Positions 24,289-37,300 of a stretch of 64,000 bases of DNA are shown here, piece after piece (within the stretch, counting starts at the first letter, position 1; each line of letters begins with the position of its first letter). The notes beneath the pieces were generated by a model that saw only the letters and a list, made by a program, of their open reading frames with translations, was not told where the DNA came from and did not search any database. The stretch is from Pomphorhynchus laevis. Lineage: Eukaryota; Acanthocephala; Palaeacanthocephala; Echinorhynchida; Pomphorhynchidae. The position numbers were made by a program, and so were the translations under genes. The DNA is taken from contig WNNJ02003537.1 in the NCBI GenBank assembly GCA_012934845.2, forward strand, positions 62,001-126,000. Direction: 5' to 3'.

Positions 24289-24458
24289 GATAAATAATTA
24301 TTGGAGCTGGATCAAAGGAAAGAAGAAATTATTTTTGATATTTCGCTAACTTCTGTTAGCATTTTCAGAAAATTACATCCGTAGATGCTATCAGAAGTTA
24401 GCGAAATATCAAAAATAATTTCTTCTTTCCTTTGATCCAGATCCGATAATTATTTACA
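24289..24458. repeat. Foldback element, about 72-bp arms
   Basis: The arm at 24289-24362 (GGATCAAAGGAAAGAAGAAA ... GCTAACTTCTGTTAGC) is almost perfectly inverted at 24386-24458, with a loop of about 25 bases. The arms differ at only a few positions, so the element is fairly young. No ORF. Confidence 0.85.
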
Positions 24459-25206
24459 AAAATATTACTTAGATTTGCCTTTTGTCATTCCTGCATTCGG
24501 TTCTTTCTTCTCGGAGTTGTAAATAAAATAGTAATGATTTGCAACAAAAATTGTAAAATGAATAAAACGGACTGCAGATTTTGAAAATTAAATGATATGG
24601 TTTAGCTTATGTCAGTGAGGGAGAGCCGGGAATGCTCTGAGCAATAACCATGGCATAGCGAATTGAATGAAAATGTTGCCGTTGCTGATAAATCTGTTTA
24701 ACTGTAAAGAAAGAATACATCGATTTATTAAGCAATATTCATCACAAACTGTTTATCTTCGAATTGTGTTATGCACGCAGGAAACCTAAAGGTTTAGGAG
24801 GAAATCGTAATCATTATAATGCTACCGCTCTCCAAAGCAATTTGGACATTGTAAATAAAAACGTATAATATAATAAGATCATGCTAAATAGTACTGAATT
24901 TTGCAACATGTGGATTGCTTTCTCATTCATTCAAATCTACTGTCAAATCAAAAGCGATTAATACTACAGCAAAAAATATATTATTTAAAAGTAAATGTTT
25001 TACGCTCGCTATGGACTTTAATGTCAATAAAGTGCCATCAAATTGTCGTCTTGGGCTCACTAGGCGATATATATAAGAGAGGCTATAGTAAATCGACGAT
25101 AGTAACACAATTTAATAATGTACGCAGGTATGAGCGAAATGATTTACTTCTAGGCAACGAAATAAAAACAACCAATAATGTGATCGCAGTAGTAATACCA
25201 CACTAT
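24459..25206. other. Spacer with weak ORF of unknown identity
   Basis: A 107-codon frame at 24901-25224 matches no family I know and has no clear start context. I see no support for a gene. Confidence 0.3.
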
Positions 25207-27105
25207 CCAATAATAAATAAATAATAAGGAATTTCTTAAATAAATACCTTACAACCACTAAATAACTAAAATAGCGACAGAAGAAAAACAACAGTTCAAG
25301 TCATGACAAAAACTAAATCAAAACATTCAGTATTCTCGATATTGTTACTGCCTCAGGTCCAGCGGAATCTGAGCCCTACAGCCAATCCAACACGCTGCTT
25401 TCCGACTGAACCATACGGAGTCTTTCACCCTCCCCCCGAAGAGTCAAATTGAGGCGGACTATAATCGACAATCGTGAGATGAGGAGCTTGAGAAACCTTA
25501 GTCTTTGCTCTGGCGGACGTCCTCTCGAAAAGATGACTAATACCTAGATATCACAAGTACCCCGTGGGCGCACTTGGGTTTTCTCATTCAACGATAGATA
25601 CTGAGACTGTTTCAGGGCCCACCTAGCTTTCTTCATGATACGTTTAAGTCTATATAGTCAGCTTTCGCCGACCTGTTCACCGTAACAGTGAACCCCAAGT
25701 ATTTTACTCGAATTGTGAAGGTAGGGAGTGGTTGATTAGTCATTTTGGAAGATAGAGCTAAGAGTGCTAATCTCTTTAATTTTTTCTTTGTCACAAGGAC
25801 ACCGTGAAAGACAGCCACCTGCGATTTGGCGGAGTTTAAAATAAGATTGGACTTGACTAACTGGTCTCTTAATCTTAAAAAGAAACTGCTGATGACCGAA
25901 ACTACGTCTTTGCACCTACGTCCAGAGAACATGTTGTGATATCATCAGCGTATACTACTAGACGTTGATCACTTTTAAATGCCTTTAATAGAACAATGGA
26001 GGCAGCAAGGTACAAGATAGGAGAAAATAGGGAGCCTTGAAGCACACATGTAATAGGGTCGAACTGACGTGCATCAGGGTCGTCTTCGTAATAGAACCGC
26101 TTGGTGTACAGCAAAATCTCTACTCTGTTAACAATTCTCGCAGGCAACCAAGGGACCTGAGAGAGGAGATAACGAAGGAAATGGAGATCTGATCAAATTC
26201 AGCTGAAAAATCAAGAAAAACATCAACAGCAAGCTGGTGACTGTTATCCTGACAAAACTGATGCACTTCACCAATTGCTGAATAGACCGAGTGCCCTTTG
26301 ACAAACCCATGAAAACTCGGTGGGACAAGTGATCACTCTCTTTTTAGATAAAAAATCGACGGCTAATGTTGATGCCAGCAACATTTGACGGGGAGGCTTA
26401 TAACATTGTGATTGCGACCTCCTTTATCTGACTGTCCGTTAAAAGCTGACCGATCCAAGTGGTGAGTGGCGCGTTGGTTTTGGAGGTGCTCGGAAGTGAC
26501 CCCTAAGAGTTTAGGATATCTGGAACAAATTGGTCCCTACTTCTGAAGTCACCCCTAACAGGATTGGTTGGGGAGATTGTGTGGCTCCGTAATTATATAG
26601 GGATACTGACTCCTTCAAAAACTTTATCAACCCCTATGCTACCGAAACAACCCAATGCTCTCTCCTTCCATCAGACAAACTTCTCACTCTTAAATATCTT
26701 CTAACAAGAAGAATAGGAAGGGTTAAGGCAAGAAATGATCGCCTTATCCCTACTCAGCTGGAATCTATATCTAGAGCTCCAGTATTCATTCGAGAGGGTC
26801 TGTCTGGCGGGAACAGGGAGATTGGGAAGGTATAGCATTTTAGCCAGGATCTTGAGTTTTGTTAGAGTGGGGTTATAAATACGACCTTTATTGGTAGTCG
26901 AAAGAAACGCGGTAGCTTGCGATGAGAGGAAAGAATTAAATTCAGTCAAATACTTATTACCAATTTTAGGGAAGAGTTAGATAGCTGCATGAAAGAAAGC
27001 CACTCTGATGGGATCAAAGTAAAACCTGCTAAGCAACGTATTTTCCTCTATCCGCCAACTAATTAGGTCATGAGAGGTGGTCTGATGTTTACGCGAAGGA
27101 ATATA
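25207..27105 (-). mobile_element. Jockey/I-like LINE, 3' half, second copy of the 55.4-59.2 kb family
   Basis: Minus-strand pieces match the LINE at 57250-59110 almost residue for residue: LPARIVNRVEILLYTKRFYY, SPILYLAASI, LVVYADD and VKYLGFTVTVN. Coverage runs from the end of the endonuclease region (27105) to the C-terminus (about 25350), then a 3' UTR ending in AATAAATAATAAGG-type repeats at about 25207. The copy is 5' truncated and carries several frameshifts, with readable pieces in three frames. Divergence from the plus copy is visible in every line but small, so both come from one recently active family. Confidence 0.85.
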
Positions 27106-27190
27106 ATACGACAAAATAATAATTATATATTGGTGAATCATTTATTAATATTATTAATAATATATATTATTTATATGATATGATTGGGAT

Positions 27191-27463
27191 TTGTTGTTGA
27201 AAAAAAACGCGATTTGCCCTGCCATGACGACGCTTCTGATTAATAAATATTCAAGATCATTACTGCACACTGTAGCTGAGGAGACAATTTTATTTGAAGA
27301 AGGGGTCGCACAAAAAGACCTCTTGGCTATGGCTACATTTGCAGCTGCATATATACCGATAATTGAGGACATTGAAAACAAAATACCCAATTGGTACATT
27401 ACACTAGGTATGATTTACCAATTAAAGTATAAAATCTGTCTTGTTCAGAAGAATTTTATTTAA
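27191..27463 (+). CDS. Hypothetical ORF or exon, unidentified
   Basis: A 90-codon frame (LLKKNAICPAMTTLLINKYS, then HTVAEETILFEEGVAQKDLL, then AAAYIPIIEDIENKIPNWYI) has amphipathic, protein-like composition. After NWYITLG it meets a GTATGA that could be a donor near 27408. A further open stretch near 27535-27660 (ISEAYERMDQEVELRPIDEG) may belong to it. Family not recognised. It begins just beyond the 5' truncation of the minus-strand LINE, so it may be host or another element. Confidence 0.35.
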   Translation: MLLKKNAICPAMTTLLINKYSRSLLHTVAEETILFEEGVAQKDLLAMATFAAAYIPIIEDIENKIPNWYITLGMIYQLKYKICLVQKNFI

Positions 27464-27830
27464 GACATGTACTGTCATGTAGAGTAGACGGTTGAACAAT
27501 CATCAGACACAACGCCATACGCGACACTATAGGCTCGATTATAAGTGAGGCATATGAACGCATGGATCAAGAAGTTGAATTACGTCCAATTGATGAAGGT
27601 ACAGTGTTTGCATCCAGCACCACAACGAGGGATAAATATCCCAGAATGAACACCGTATGTATGAATTTTTCAGAGTAGGATTGAGCGGTCTTACGTAGAC
27701 ATATGCGTTTTTAACAATTTAGCACCATCCTATGCTCAACAAACAGTCGGTTCCACATTCGACTATCATTCAAATCGGAAGAGGGTCAAACATGGCGAGC
27801 GTGTCACCAGTGAAGATTGGAATTTAAAAC

Positions 27831-28835
27831 ATTACAAGAATAAACAAATTTGAATTTTTATCGTAATAACAACAGATTACTGTTTTTGTATAAAAATATT
27901 TTAAGATCAAATCTCGATAAAATTTATAAGATAATTAATGCAATTTAGTGAAAAGACGAATATTATGTAATTAGAAATGCTAATAAAAACTGACTGTAAG
28001 TGAAATCCATTAATCTTATAAGATTACAAGAAACAACAAATTTGAATTTTTATCGTAATTACAACAGATTACTGTTTTTGTATAAAAATATTTCAAGATC
28101 AATAATCGATAAAATGTATAAGATAATTAATGCAATTTAGTGAAAAGACGAATATTATGTAATTAGAAATGCTAATAAAAACTGACTGTAAGTGAAATCC
28201 ATTAATCTTATAAGATTACAAGAAACAACAAATTTGAATTTTTATCGTAATTACAACAGATTACTGTTTTTGTATAAAAATATTTCAAGATCAATAATCG
28301 ATAAAATGTATAAGATAATTAATGCAATTTAGTGAAAAGACGAATATTATGTAATTAGAAATGCTAATAAAAACTGACTGTAAGTGAAATCCATTAATCT
28401 TATAAGATTACAAGAAACAACAAATTTGAATTTTTATCGTAATTACAACAGATTACTGTTTTTGTATAAAAATATTTCAAGATCAATAATCGATAAAATG
28501 TATAAGATAATTAATGCAATTTAGTGAAAAGACGAATATTATGTAATTAGAAATGCTAATAAAAACTGACTGTAAGTGAAATCCATTAATCTTATAAGAT
28601 TACAAGAAACAACAAATTTGAATTTTTATCGTAATTACAACAGATTACTGTTTTTGTATAAAAATATTTCAAGATCAATAATCGATAAAATGTATAAGAT
28701 AATTAATGCAATTTAGTGAAAAGACGAATATTATGTAATTAGAAATGCTAATAAAAACTGACTGTAAGTGAAATCCATTAATCTTATAAGATTACAAGAA
28801 ACAACAAATTTGAATTTTTGTCGTAATTACAAGAA
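27831..28835 (+). repeat. 192-bp satellite, about 5.2 copies
   Basis: Units begin ATTACAAGAA at 27831, 28023, 28215, 28407, 28599 and 28791, exactly 192 bp apart. The inner copies are nearly identical, the first is more diverged, and the last stops after about 45 bp. The unit is AT-rich, has no long ORF and holds no ribozyme core. Confidence 0.97.
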
Positions 28836-28839
28836 GTGT

Positions 28840-31800
28840 AAACACCTTTTGTGTGGAAATTCTTTTTTGTATAAATAAGAATTAAAAATTAAATTATATC
28901 AAACTTGTTTGAATATAAGCAGAAAAATTATTCTAATACAAATTATTCATCAATAAAAAATTTTCCGCTTAAGAGTTTAAAAATATTTTGTTCATCATAT
29001 AAAAAAATTTTTAAAAATCCATAAAAATATTACGCGTAATAAAAGAAAAAAGTCTATTCTCTGAAATCATTTAAATCAGTTAAATCTATTAAATCCGTCT
29101 AGGTAAATCCATAAAATCAATTAAGTTAACTAGGTGTTTTGTATTGAAAACACTGAGATAAGTATAGGTGTTTTGTAAACCAAAACACCTAGACTAAAAT
29201 AAAAACCAAATTTTAAAGTTAAAATTTTAATTTGAAATTTAAAATAAAAGTTTTTTATTAATTTACAATTTAAATAGGTATTTGAGTATTTCTAAAATAC
29301 TAAAATACTTTTTTGAAAATAAGCAGGAAAATAGTACAAGAATACATATTTTCAGTATTTCTGACAAAATCCTTATTACAGGGAAAACAAAGTCCACAGG
29401 TCAATGTAAACTTGTCAGTAGAACAAATCAAATCAGCTAACTGAGTCTACGTATTTAATACAATATATAAATAAAAAATAACGATAAATAATAAATAATA
29501 ATATAAGATTTGATATAATTTATATCAATTTAAAATTTAAAATTTTAATTTAAAATAAAAGTCATTTTTTATGATTTGACAAATAAATATTTCCTGAGGT
29601 GAAATTTGCTTATCTGTTTATCGTATTATAATACAAAGCATGTTTTCTATAAAATTATAATAAATTTTAAACACTATAATTAGATCAGATAACTGAGCCT
29701 ACGCATTTTATTCTTTACATAAATAAAAATAAAGACAAATAATAAATAATTATTTTAGATTTTATTAAACTTTTTGTTTAAATTTTTGTATCGCCTTTTA
29801 CTTTTATTATTTTTCAGTTTAATCTATTTCTTTTATTTTAAAAATATACTATTAAATCAGATAACTTAGTATACGTATTTAATAATTTTAATTATTTATG
29901 CATTTAACACAATTATAAATAAAAATAAAATAATTAAATAATTGTTATAAGATTTTATACAATTTATATTTATATCAAGTTAACATTTAAAATTGAAATT
30001 TAAAATAAAAGTCAATTTTAATGAATTGACAACTCACAGGAGGAAACCAATTTTAAATTGAAATTTAAAATTGAAATACAATATAAATAAAAAATAATAA
30101 TAAATAATTGATAAGATTTGATATAATTTATATCAATTTAAAATTTAAAATTTTAATTTAAAATAAAAGTCATTTTTTATGATTTGACAAATAAATATTT
30201 CCTGAGGTGAAATTTGCTTATCTGTTTATCGTATTATAATACAAAGCATGTTTTCTATAAAATTATAATAAATTTTAAACACTATAATTAGATCAGATAA
30301 CTGAGCCTACGCATTTTATTCTTTACATAAATAAAAATAAAGACAAATAATAAATAATTATTTTAGATTTTATTAAACTTTTTGTTTAAATTTTTGTATC
30401 GCCTTTTACTTTTATTATTTTTCAGTTTAATCTATTTCTTTTATTTTAAAAATATACTATTAAATCAGATAACTTAGTATACGTATTTAATAATTTTAAT
30501 TATTTATGCATTTAACACAATTATAAATAAAAATAAAATAATTAAATAATTGTTATAAGATTTTATACAATTTATATTTATATCAAGTTAACATTTAAAA
30601 TTGAAATTTAAAATAAAAGTCAATTTTAATGAATTGACAACTCACTTATAATCAGATAACTGTGTCTACGTATTTTAAACTATAAATAAAAAATAATAAT
30701 AAATAATTGTATAAGATTCTATACAATTTATATTTATATCAAGTTAAAATTTAAAATTGAAATTTAAAATAAAAGTCAATTTTTATGAATTGACAAATCA
30801 CTTATAATCAGATAACTGTGTCTAAATTTAACATAAATTAAAAAAAGACAAATAATAAATATAATATTAATGTCATAATATTAATAATATTATGATATTA
30901 TTGATATTAATTTATGATAACTATCCAATGATAATTATCATAATTATAATTATAATCATAATTATTATCAATAATTTTGATTTGTTTTAATATAGAAAGA
31001 AAACGTCATAAAAAACAATCTAAGTGGATCAAAGTTCATGAAGATGATCTGGTGCCCTTAAACACAAAAAAGTAGTCTTAATCAGACTTATAGATATTAT
31101 TCTTTTCAAACTAGTTATGCATTCATTGGGTGGCACACTAGTTTTGATATATTTAATACTTTTGATAAAAATAATAATATTATAAATATAATAGTATTAA
31201 TAATATTAATATTAATTAATATAATATCAATAAAAATGTGCAAAATTACATATTAACTCCTTGTTAAACTTAAATAATCAATAGAATTGACACTGCGGTT
31301 ATAATTCATTTAAAGCAATATAATTAGATCAGATCAGATAAGTGAGTCCACGTATTTTATACTAATAATAATATAAATTATAATTTAAACTATTTATTTA
31401 AATAATTACTAATAGATAATTATATAAGATTTTATACAATTTGTATAAATTATAATTAAAATTTAAAATAAAAGTCAATTTTTATGAATTGAATAAAAAA
31501 TAACAGACAATGTGTCAGAATAATAATTAGAGGTTATCAGGATGAACTGCTATATTATTAGATTTCGGCTCCTAGTCTTCGACTTTACATATCAGTGGGG
31601 TTAAATACGCGCTAATGACTTATTTACTCAGATGAAATTTACTTATCTGGTTATCGTATTATAATACAAAGCATGTTTTCTATAAAATTATAATAAATTT
31701 AAAACACTATTATTAGATCAGAGCCTACGCATTTTATTCTTTACATAAATAAAAATAAAGACAAATAATAAATAATTATATAAGATTTTATTAAACTTTT

Positions 31801-33060
31801 TAAATTTTTGTATCGCCTATCACTTTTCTTATTTTTCAGTATAATCTATTTCTTGAATTTTAAAAAATACTATTAAATCAGATAACTTAGTATACGTATT
31901 TAATAATTTTAATTATTTATGCATTTAACACAATTATAAATAAAAATAAAATAATTAAATAATTGTTATAAGATTTTATACAATTTATATTTATATCAAG
32001 TTAACATTTAAAATTGAAATTTAAAATAAAAGTCAATTTTAATGAATTGACAACTCACTTATAATCAGATAACTGTGTCTACGTATTTTAAACTATAAAT
32101 AAAAAATAATAATAAATAATTGTATAAGATTTTACACAATTTATATTTATATCAAGTTAAAATTTAAAATTGAAATTTAAAATAAAAGTCAATTTTAATG
32201 AATTGACTAATAAATCACTTATAATCAGATAACTGTGTCTAAATTTAACATAAATTAAAAAAAGACAAATAATAAATAATTATATAAGATTTTATTGAAC
32301 TTTTTGTTTAAATTTTTGTATCGCCTTTTACTTTTATTATTTTTCAGTTTAATCTATTTCTTTTATTTTAAAAATATACTATTAAATCAGATCAGATAAT
32401 TGAGTATACGTATTTACTAATACATTAAAAATAATAATAATACATTATTTATACATTTAACACAATAATAAAAAAATAAAATAATTAAATAATAAATGAT
32501 ATAAGATTTTATATAATTTATATTTATATCAAATTAAAATTTAAAATTCAAATTTAAAATAAAAGTCATTTTTTATAATTCGACAAATAAATAATAGACA
32601 ATGTATCAGAATAAGAAATAAAAATTTATCTAAGTCATTTGTAGAGGTCATTTATTATAAAGATCATTATAAATTAAAAATAATGATTTATAGAAATAAA
32701 ATAATGCTAAATAGATAATTAAATAAAAATAATTACAAATAATAGTTATATAAGATTTTATTTAATTTAAATAAATTTAAAATAAAAAATTGAAATTTAA
32801 AATAAAAGTCAAATTTTATGAATTCACTAATAAATAGCGGACGTTGTATCAGGATAAGGATTCTTGATCATCAGGAGGTTCTGTTATGTTATCAGATTTC
32901 TTCCCCTATTTCTCGACATAAAACCTGTCGTATCAAACACACAGTTTCAGTATTTCTGTCATATGTTATATTAACGGGAAAACAAAGTCCACAAGTGAAT
33001 AATAACTTGTCAGTCGAACAAATCAGGCTCAGATAACTGAGTCTACGTATTTTATACCAT
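28840..33060 (+). repeat. Nested cluster of the dispersed AT-rich repeat family
   Basis: Over 4 kb made of head-to-tail, partly deleted copies of one family, marked by the recurring motif ATCAGATAACTGAGTCTACG (near 29440, 29690, 30295, 30650, 30800, 31330, 32060, 33010) and by AAAATAAAAGTCATTTTTAT before each copy's end. Better copies of the structured core lie at 31500-31690 and 32815-32950. A TCGCCTTTTACTTTTATTAT segment recurs near 29795, 30400 and 32325. No gene; the frame 32818-33036 runs through the repeat. Confidence 0.8.
29497..30652 (+). repeat. 608-bp near-perfect tandem duplication
   Basis: The segment starting near 29497 recurs near 30105; the landmark ATTTCCTGAGGTGAAATTTG is at 29589 and 30197 (608 bp apart). 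I saw almost no differences over about 540 bp, so the duplication is recent. Confidence 0.9.
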
Positions 33061-34344
33061 ATATAAGTATAATAAATATTTTAAATTTTACAAATTATCA
33101 AGCAGAAAAATTGCTCATGAATAAAACATTAATTTACTAACACAATAATACAAAAAATTATAGAAATTTTAATTTAGTTTACTGAAAAATTCCCTTTAAT
33201 GAAATTAAAAATGCTTTAATTGAGTATAAATTACACACCTGAACAAATAATTCGTTGAATTAACATTTAATCCATGCACGCTTAAAACAAATATACAGTA
33301 TTGATCATTAACATACTTTTTACCTTTAAATGATTAAAATAAAAAATATCGAATTAAATTTTTCTAAATATTCCTTTGAAATAAAAATATATAAGATTGA
33401 AAACTAAATTTTGAACATTTGCATATTAATAAAAACGCTAGAATGTCTCTACTTCCGTAAGACTTTGTACATAATACAGACTCATGATAGTTTATTTACT
33501 GTAAAACTGAGGTAATTGGATAATATTTTGATGCTCATTAGCATTTCAATATATTGTGCTAATACTTTTAACTTGTAATCAAATTCTGTATAATAAAGTA
33601 ATGCCTTTTAGAAAATTTTTGATTTCCCTCGTTGTCTTTTCATTGATACATTCTATATGATATCATTGTGTTAGAAAATATGTTTTATTCATAAGAAATT
33701 TTACGGCTTGATAATTTGTAAAATATTGCTCTCCCAAACTCTAACTTGAAGATGCTTTGCAACCAGCTTCGACAGTTGTTTCCACAAATGTCATCCTTAA
33801 TTGCAATCTCTATTTCGGAACACCGGAGTTCAGAATGTCTGTGCATTAGAAAATTGAAAATTCCTGTCCAAAATCAACTAAAATAAAAACGGTTATTAAC
33901 CATTAAATTTTATGTTATGCAAGTAATGCATAACTAAAGAGCTTCTCTGTATTTTAGATGTATGGAACTTTTAACCGTTGATTAAATAAATATTGAATGT
34001 TTGAACAGAAACAGCTAAACTCTTAAAACAATTTAGCTTATTTCTCATCGTTTAAGGAAAATGAAAGTTCGTATTGATAGCATTTGTTAACATTTTTGTA
34101 ATTAAATTTAAATTTAAGCAAACATGTTTTTATCTAAATATTAATTTCGATTTAGTCGAATTTTTACTGACTTGACGAGAAAGGTTTTCTGTGTAAACAG
34201 AAAATATCATTTTCTAATGCGTTTTTGAAAATAATATATCCTACTGCTACCGCGTTTACGTAATTCGGTATCAAATTTATTTAAAACAATTGCAAGAGAA
34301 GATTTAGATAAACCATTAATTTTATTTAACGATGATCACTTTAA
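33061..34344. other. Upstream region of the cholinesterase gene
   Basis: Mostly unique AT-rich sequence without the dispersed family. It should hold the gene's promoter, but no element can be assigned with confidence. Confidence 0.4.
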
Positions 34345-37300
34345 ATGAATAAGACGGTAAGTTTCCTGATTTTTATTTCAATGACACTATCTTATCAACA
34401 AACATTGCCGATAGTTTATACTAATTCCGGCCCGATACAAGGATTTGTTGAATCTTTCAATATACCAAGTACGTACGTACAGCATGAATTTCAAACAAAA
34501 ACAGTTGCTTGCTGGCTAGGAATACCGTTTGCACAACCTCCTGTAGGTCACTTACGATTCAAGGCACCGTTGCCAAAAATTGCATGGTCGAAGCTTTTAT
34601 TAGCTAATCAGCTACGATCAAGTTGCTATCATATATTAATAGAATATTATCATATAGATGATGAGAGGATGTGGCTACCTAATGATAACATGAGTGAGGA
34701 TTGTCTATATTTAAATATCTGGTCCCCACATTTCAAAAATAAACATTCAAATATGAAACTACCTGTAATGATATGGATATACGGCGGCGGATTTCTAACT
34801 GGGACCTCTAATCTACCGATTTATGATGGTAAATTGCTTAGTTCTCTTAATGACGTAATAGTGGTATCTATTCAATACCGTTTAGGCATTTTGGGTTTTC
34901 TATACGTTGGAAACAATGTTAGTCCTGGCAATCAGGGCCTTTTAGACCAATATATGGCCATAAAATGGGTCTATGAGAACATTGATTATTTTGGTGGTGA
35001 TCAACAGCAGATAACGTTATTTGGTGAAAGCAGCGGTGCAGTAAGTGTTGGAATTCATATGCTATCACCGCTTTCGTCTCAATATTTCCAAAAGGGAATT
35101 ATGCAAAGTGGAAGTCCCTTAGCACAATGGTCTGTTATCTCCGTAGACGTCGCTATAAATCGATCAAGACATCTGTTTCTTTCTAATGCATTTCAGGACG
35201 CAATCAAGTATTACCAGAAATCGGAATTTAACAATAATACAGCTTCGATAATATCGAGTTTAGTTAGACGAAAAAGATACAAAAGTCTGATCCGGTATTT
35301 GCGAATGATGCCGATATTACCCAATGATGAAAGGTGTAATTATCATTGGACAAATTTAGAATTGGAGCTTTATTCCGGTTCCGTAGGCTTCGGTCTTGTA
35401 CCAGTTATTGATAAAAACTTTATCGGTCAAAGTAATCGGTTTTCATTGTTAAGTGATTCGAAACCTTTACTTTTCGGGTTCAATGCAGATGAAGGCACGT
35501 ATTTTAATGCTTATATTTCATCCAAACATAAAATTGACTTGTCGTCAGATTTGCCTGTAATGCCTCATACTATAATGAAATCAGTTCTTCGTGAATCAAT
35601 TATTACTCACTATCCCACATATCCATTCGTACCGCATCCACTATTCTACGAGACCATATATTTAATGTATGCTGATCATAGTTCAGTGCATGACAACCAA
35701 ACGGCAAATGCAATTTTACTTGGAAAAGTTGTAGGCGATTTACATTTTTCGTGTCCATTAATACAATTTGCAGACATTTTATCTATGCAGAATAATTACA
35801 GGATGAGAAGATATGGCTTGAAGGACAAGGATGTCAATGTATTTATGTATTTTTTCACTCATACACCGTCATATCGTGGTACTAATAAAAATACTTGGTC
35901 AAAGTGGATGGGAACTTTGCACGGTGATGAAATCTTGCTTATATTCGGGGATCCATTCAGACCAGAGAACATAAGACACTATACTCAAGCAGAAGAATTG
36001 CTATCCATTAAAATGATGAAGTTTTGGACCGATTTTGCAAAATACGGGTGAGTTTGTTAAGGAGAGTACAAATCATATATCAAATTAACTTAATTGTTCA
36101 CTATAAACAAAGTATATTATTTATTATCCATCCATAAAGATTTTCCGCTAATGATTTTAAATTTATTTTTAATATTATTGTGTTGATTTCTAAATTTTAC
36201 TATTTCTGTTTGGTATTTTTATACATATATTTGAATTTATCGATTTGAATCCATCAATTTAAATCCTTCGATTTAAATCCATTAATCCATTTACATTATA
36301 AATAAATTGTTCACTCATATTGGATTATTTATTAGTGGAGAGAGTGAAGAAAATATTTCTTTAATCGAATTTATAATAGCCTACTGCTATCATCTTCAGG
36401 AATAAATGTTACAAAAATATTTTTTGTAACATTTACTCCTGAAGATGATAGCAGTAGGCTATTGAAAATTCGATTAAATAAATATTTTACTTCACTCTCT
36501 CTACGTAATAAATAATCCAATATGAGTACTTGTGCTAATGACGTATTTCCTCTGATTAAATTTGATTATTTAGTATCTTATTCTAATACAAAGTATAATA
36601 TCCATCCATAAAGATTTTCCACTAATGATTTTAAATTTATTTTTAATATTTTTATGTTGATATATATTTTATTTTCTGTTTGATGGTACTTTATACATAG
36701 ATTTGAATTTATCGATTTTAATCCACCAATTTAAATCCTTCGATTTAAATCCATTTACATAAAAAATTGATTGTTTACTCATATTGGATTATTTGTTAGT
36801 AGAGAGAGTGAAGTAAAATATTTATTTAATCGAATTTTCAATAGCCTACTGCTATCATCTTCAGGAGTAAATATCATCTTCATTCATCTGCTATCATCTT
36901 CATTTATTCCTGAAGATGATAGCAGTAGGCTATTGAAAATTCGATTAAATAAATATTTTACTTTACTCTCTCTACTAATAAATAATAATATTTATTATAA
37001 TATTCAATAATACAAAATAATATTAAATATTTTGTATAATAATTATATCGTTTATCATTTTGATGATAATAACATTATTATATTATTGATTATAAATTAC
37101 CCATACCGAAAACTTACCATATCATCATTATCTTACCGAAAATATCGATCTAGTAAATTGTTACTAAAGTTTGCATAATTTTCTAATTAAAATGATAAAT
37201 ATTAAAAATATGAATTAATTATTGTTTTAAGTAAATAATAATATACTTTATTAATTTATATTTTCATAATATTATATATATTTATATTTTTTAATTGCCT

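Noticed and set aside
32818-33036. 72-codon ORF in the repeat thicket
   Set aside because: It lies entirely within a copy of the dispersed repeat family and changes frame in the other copies.
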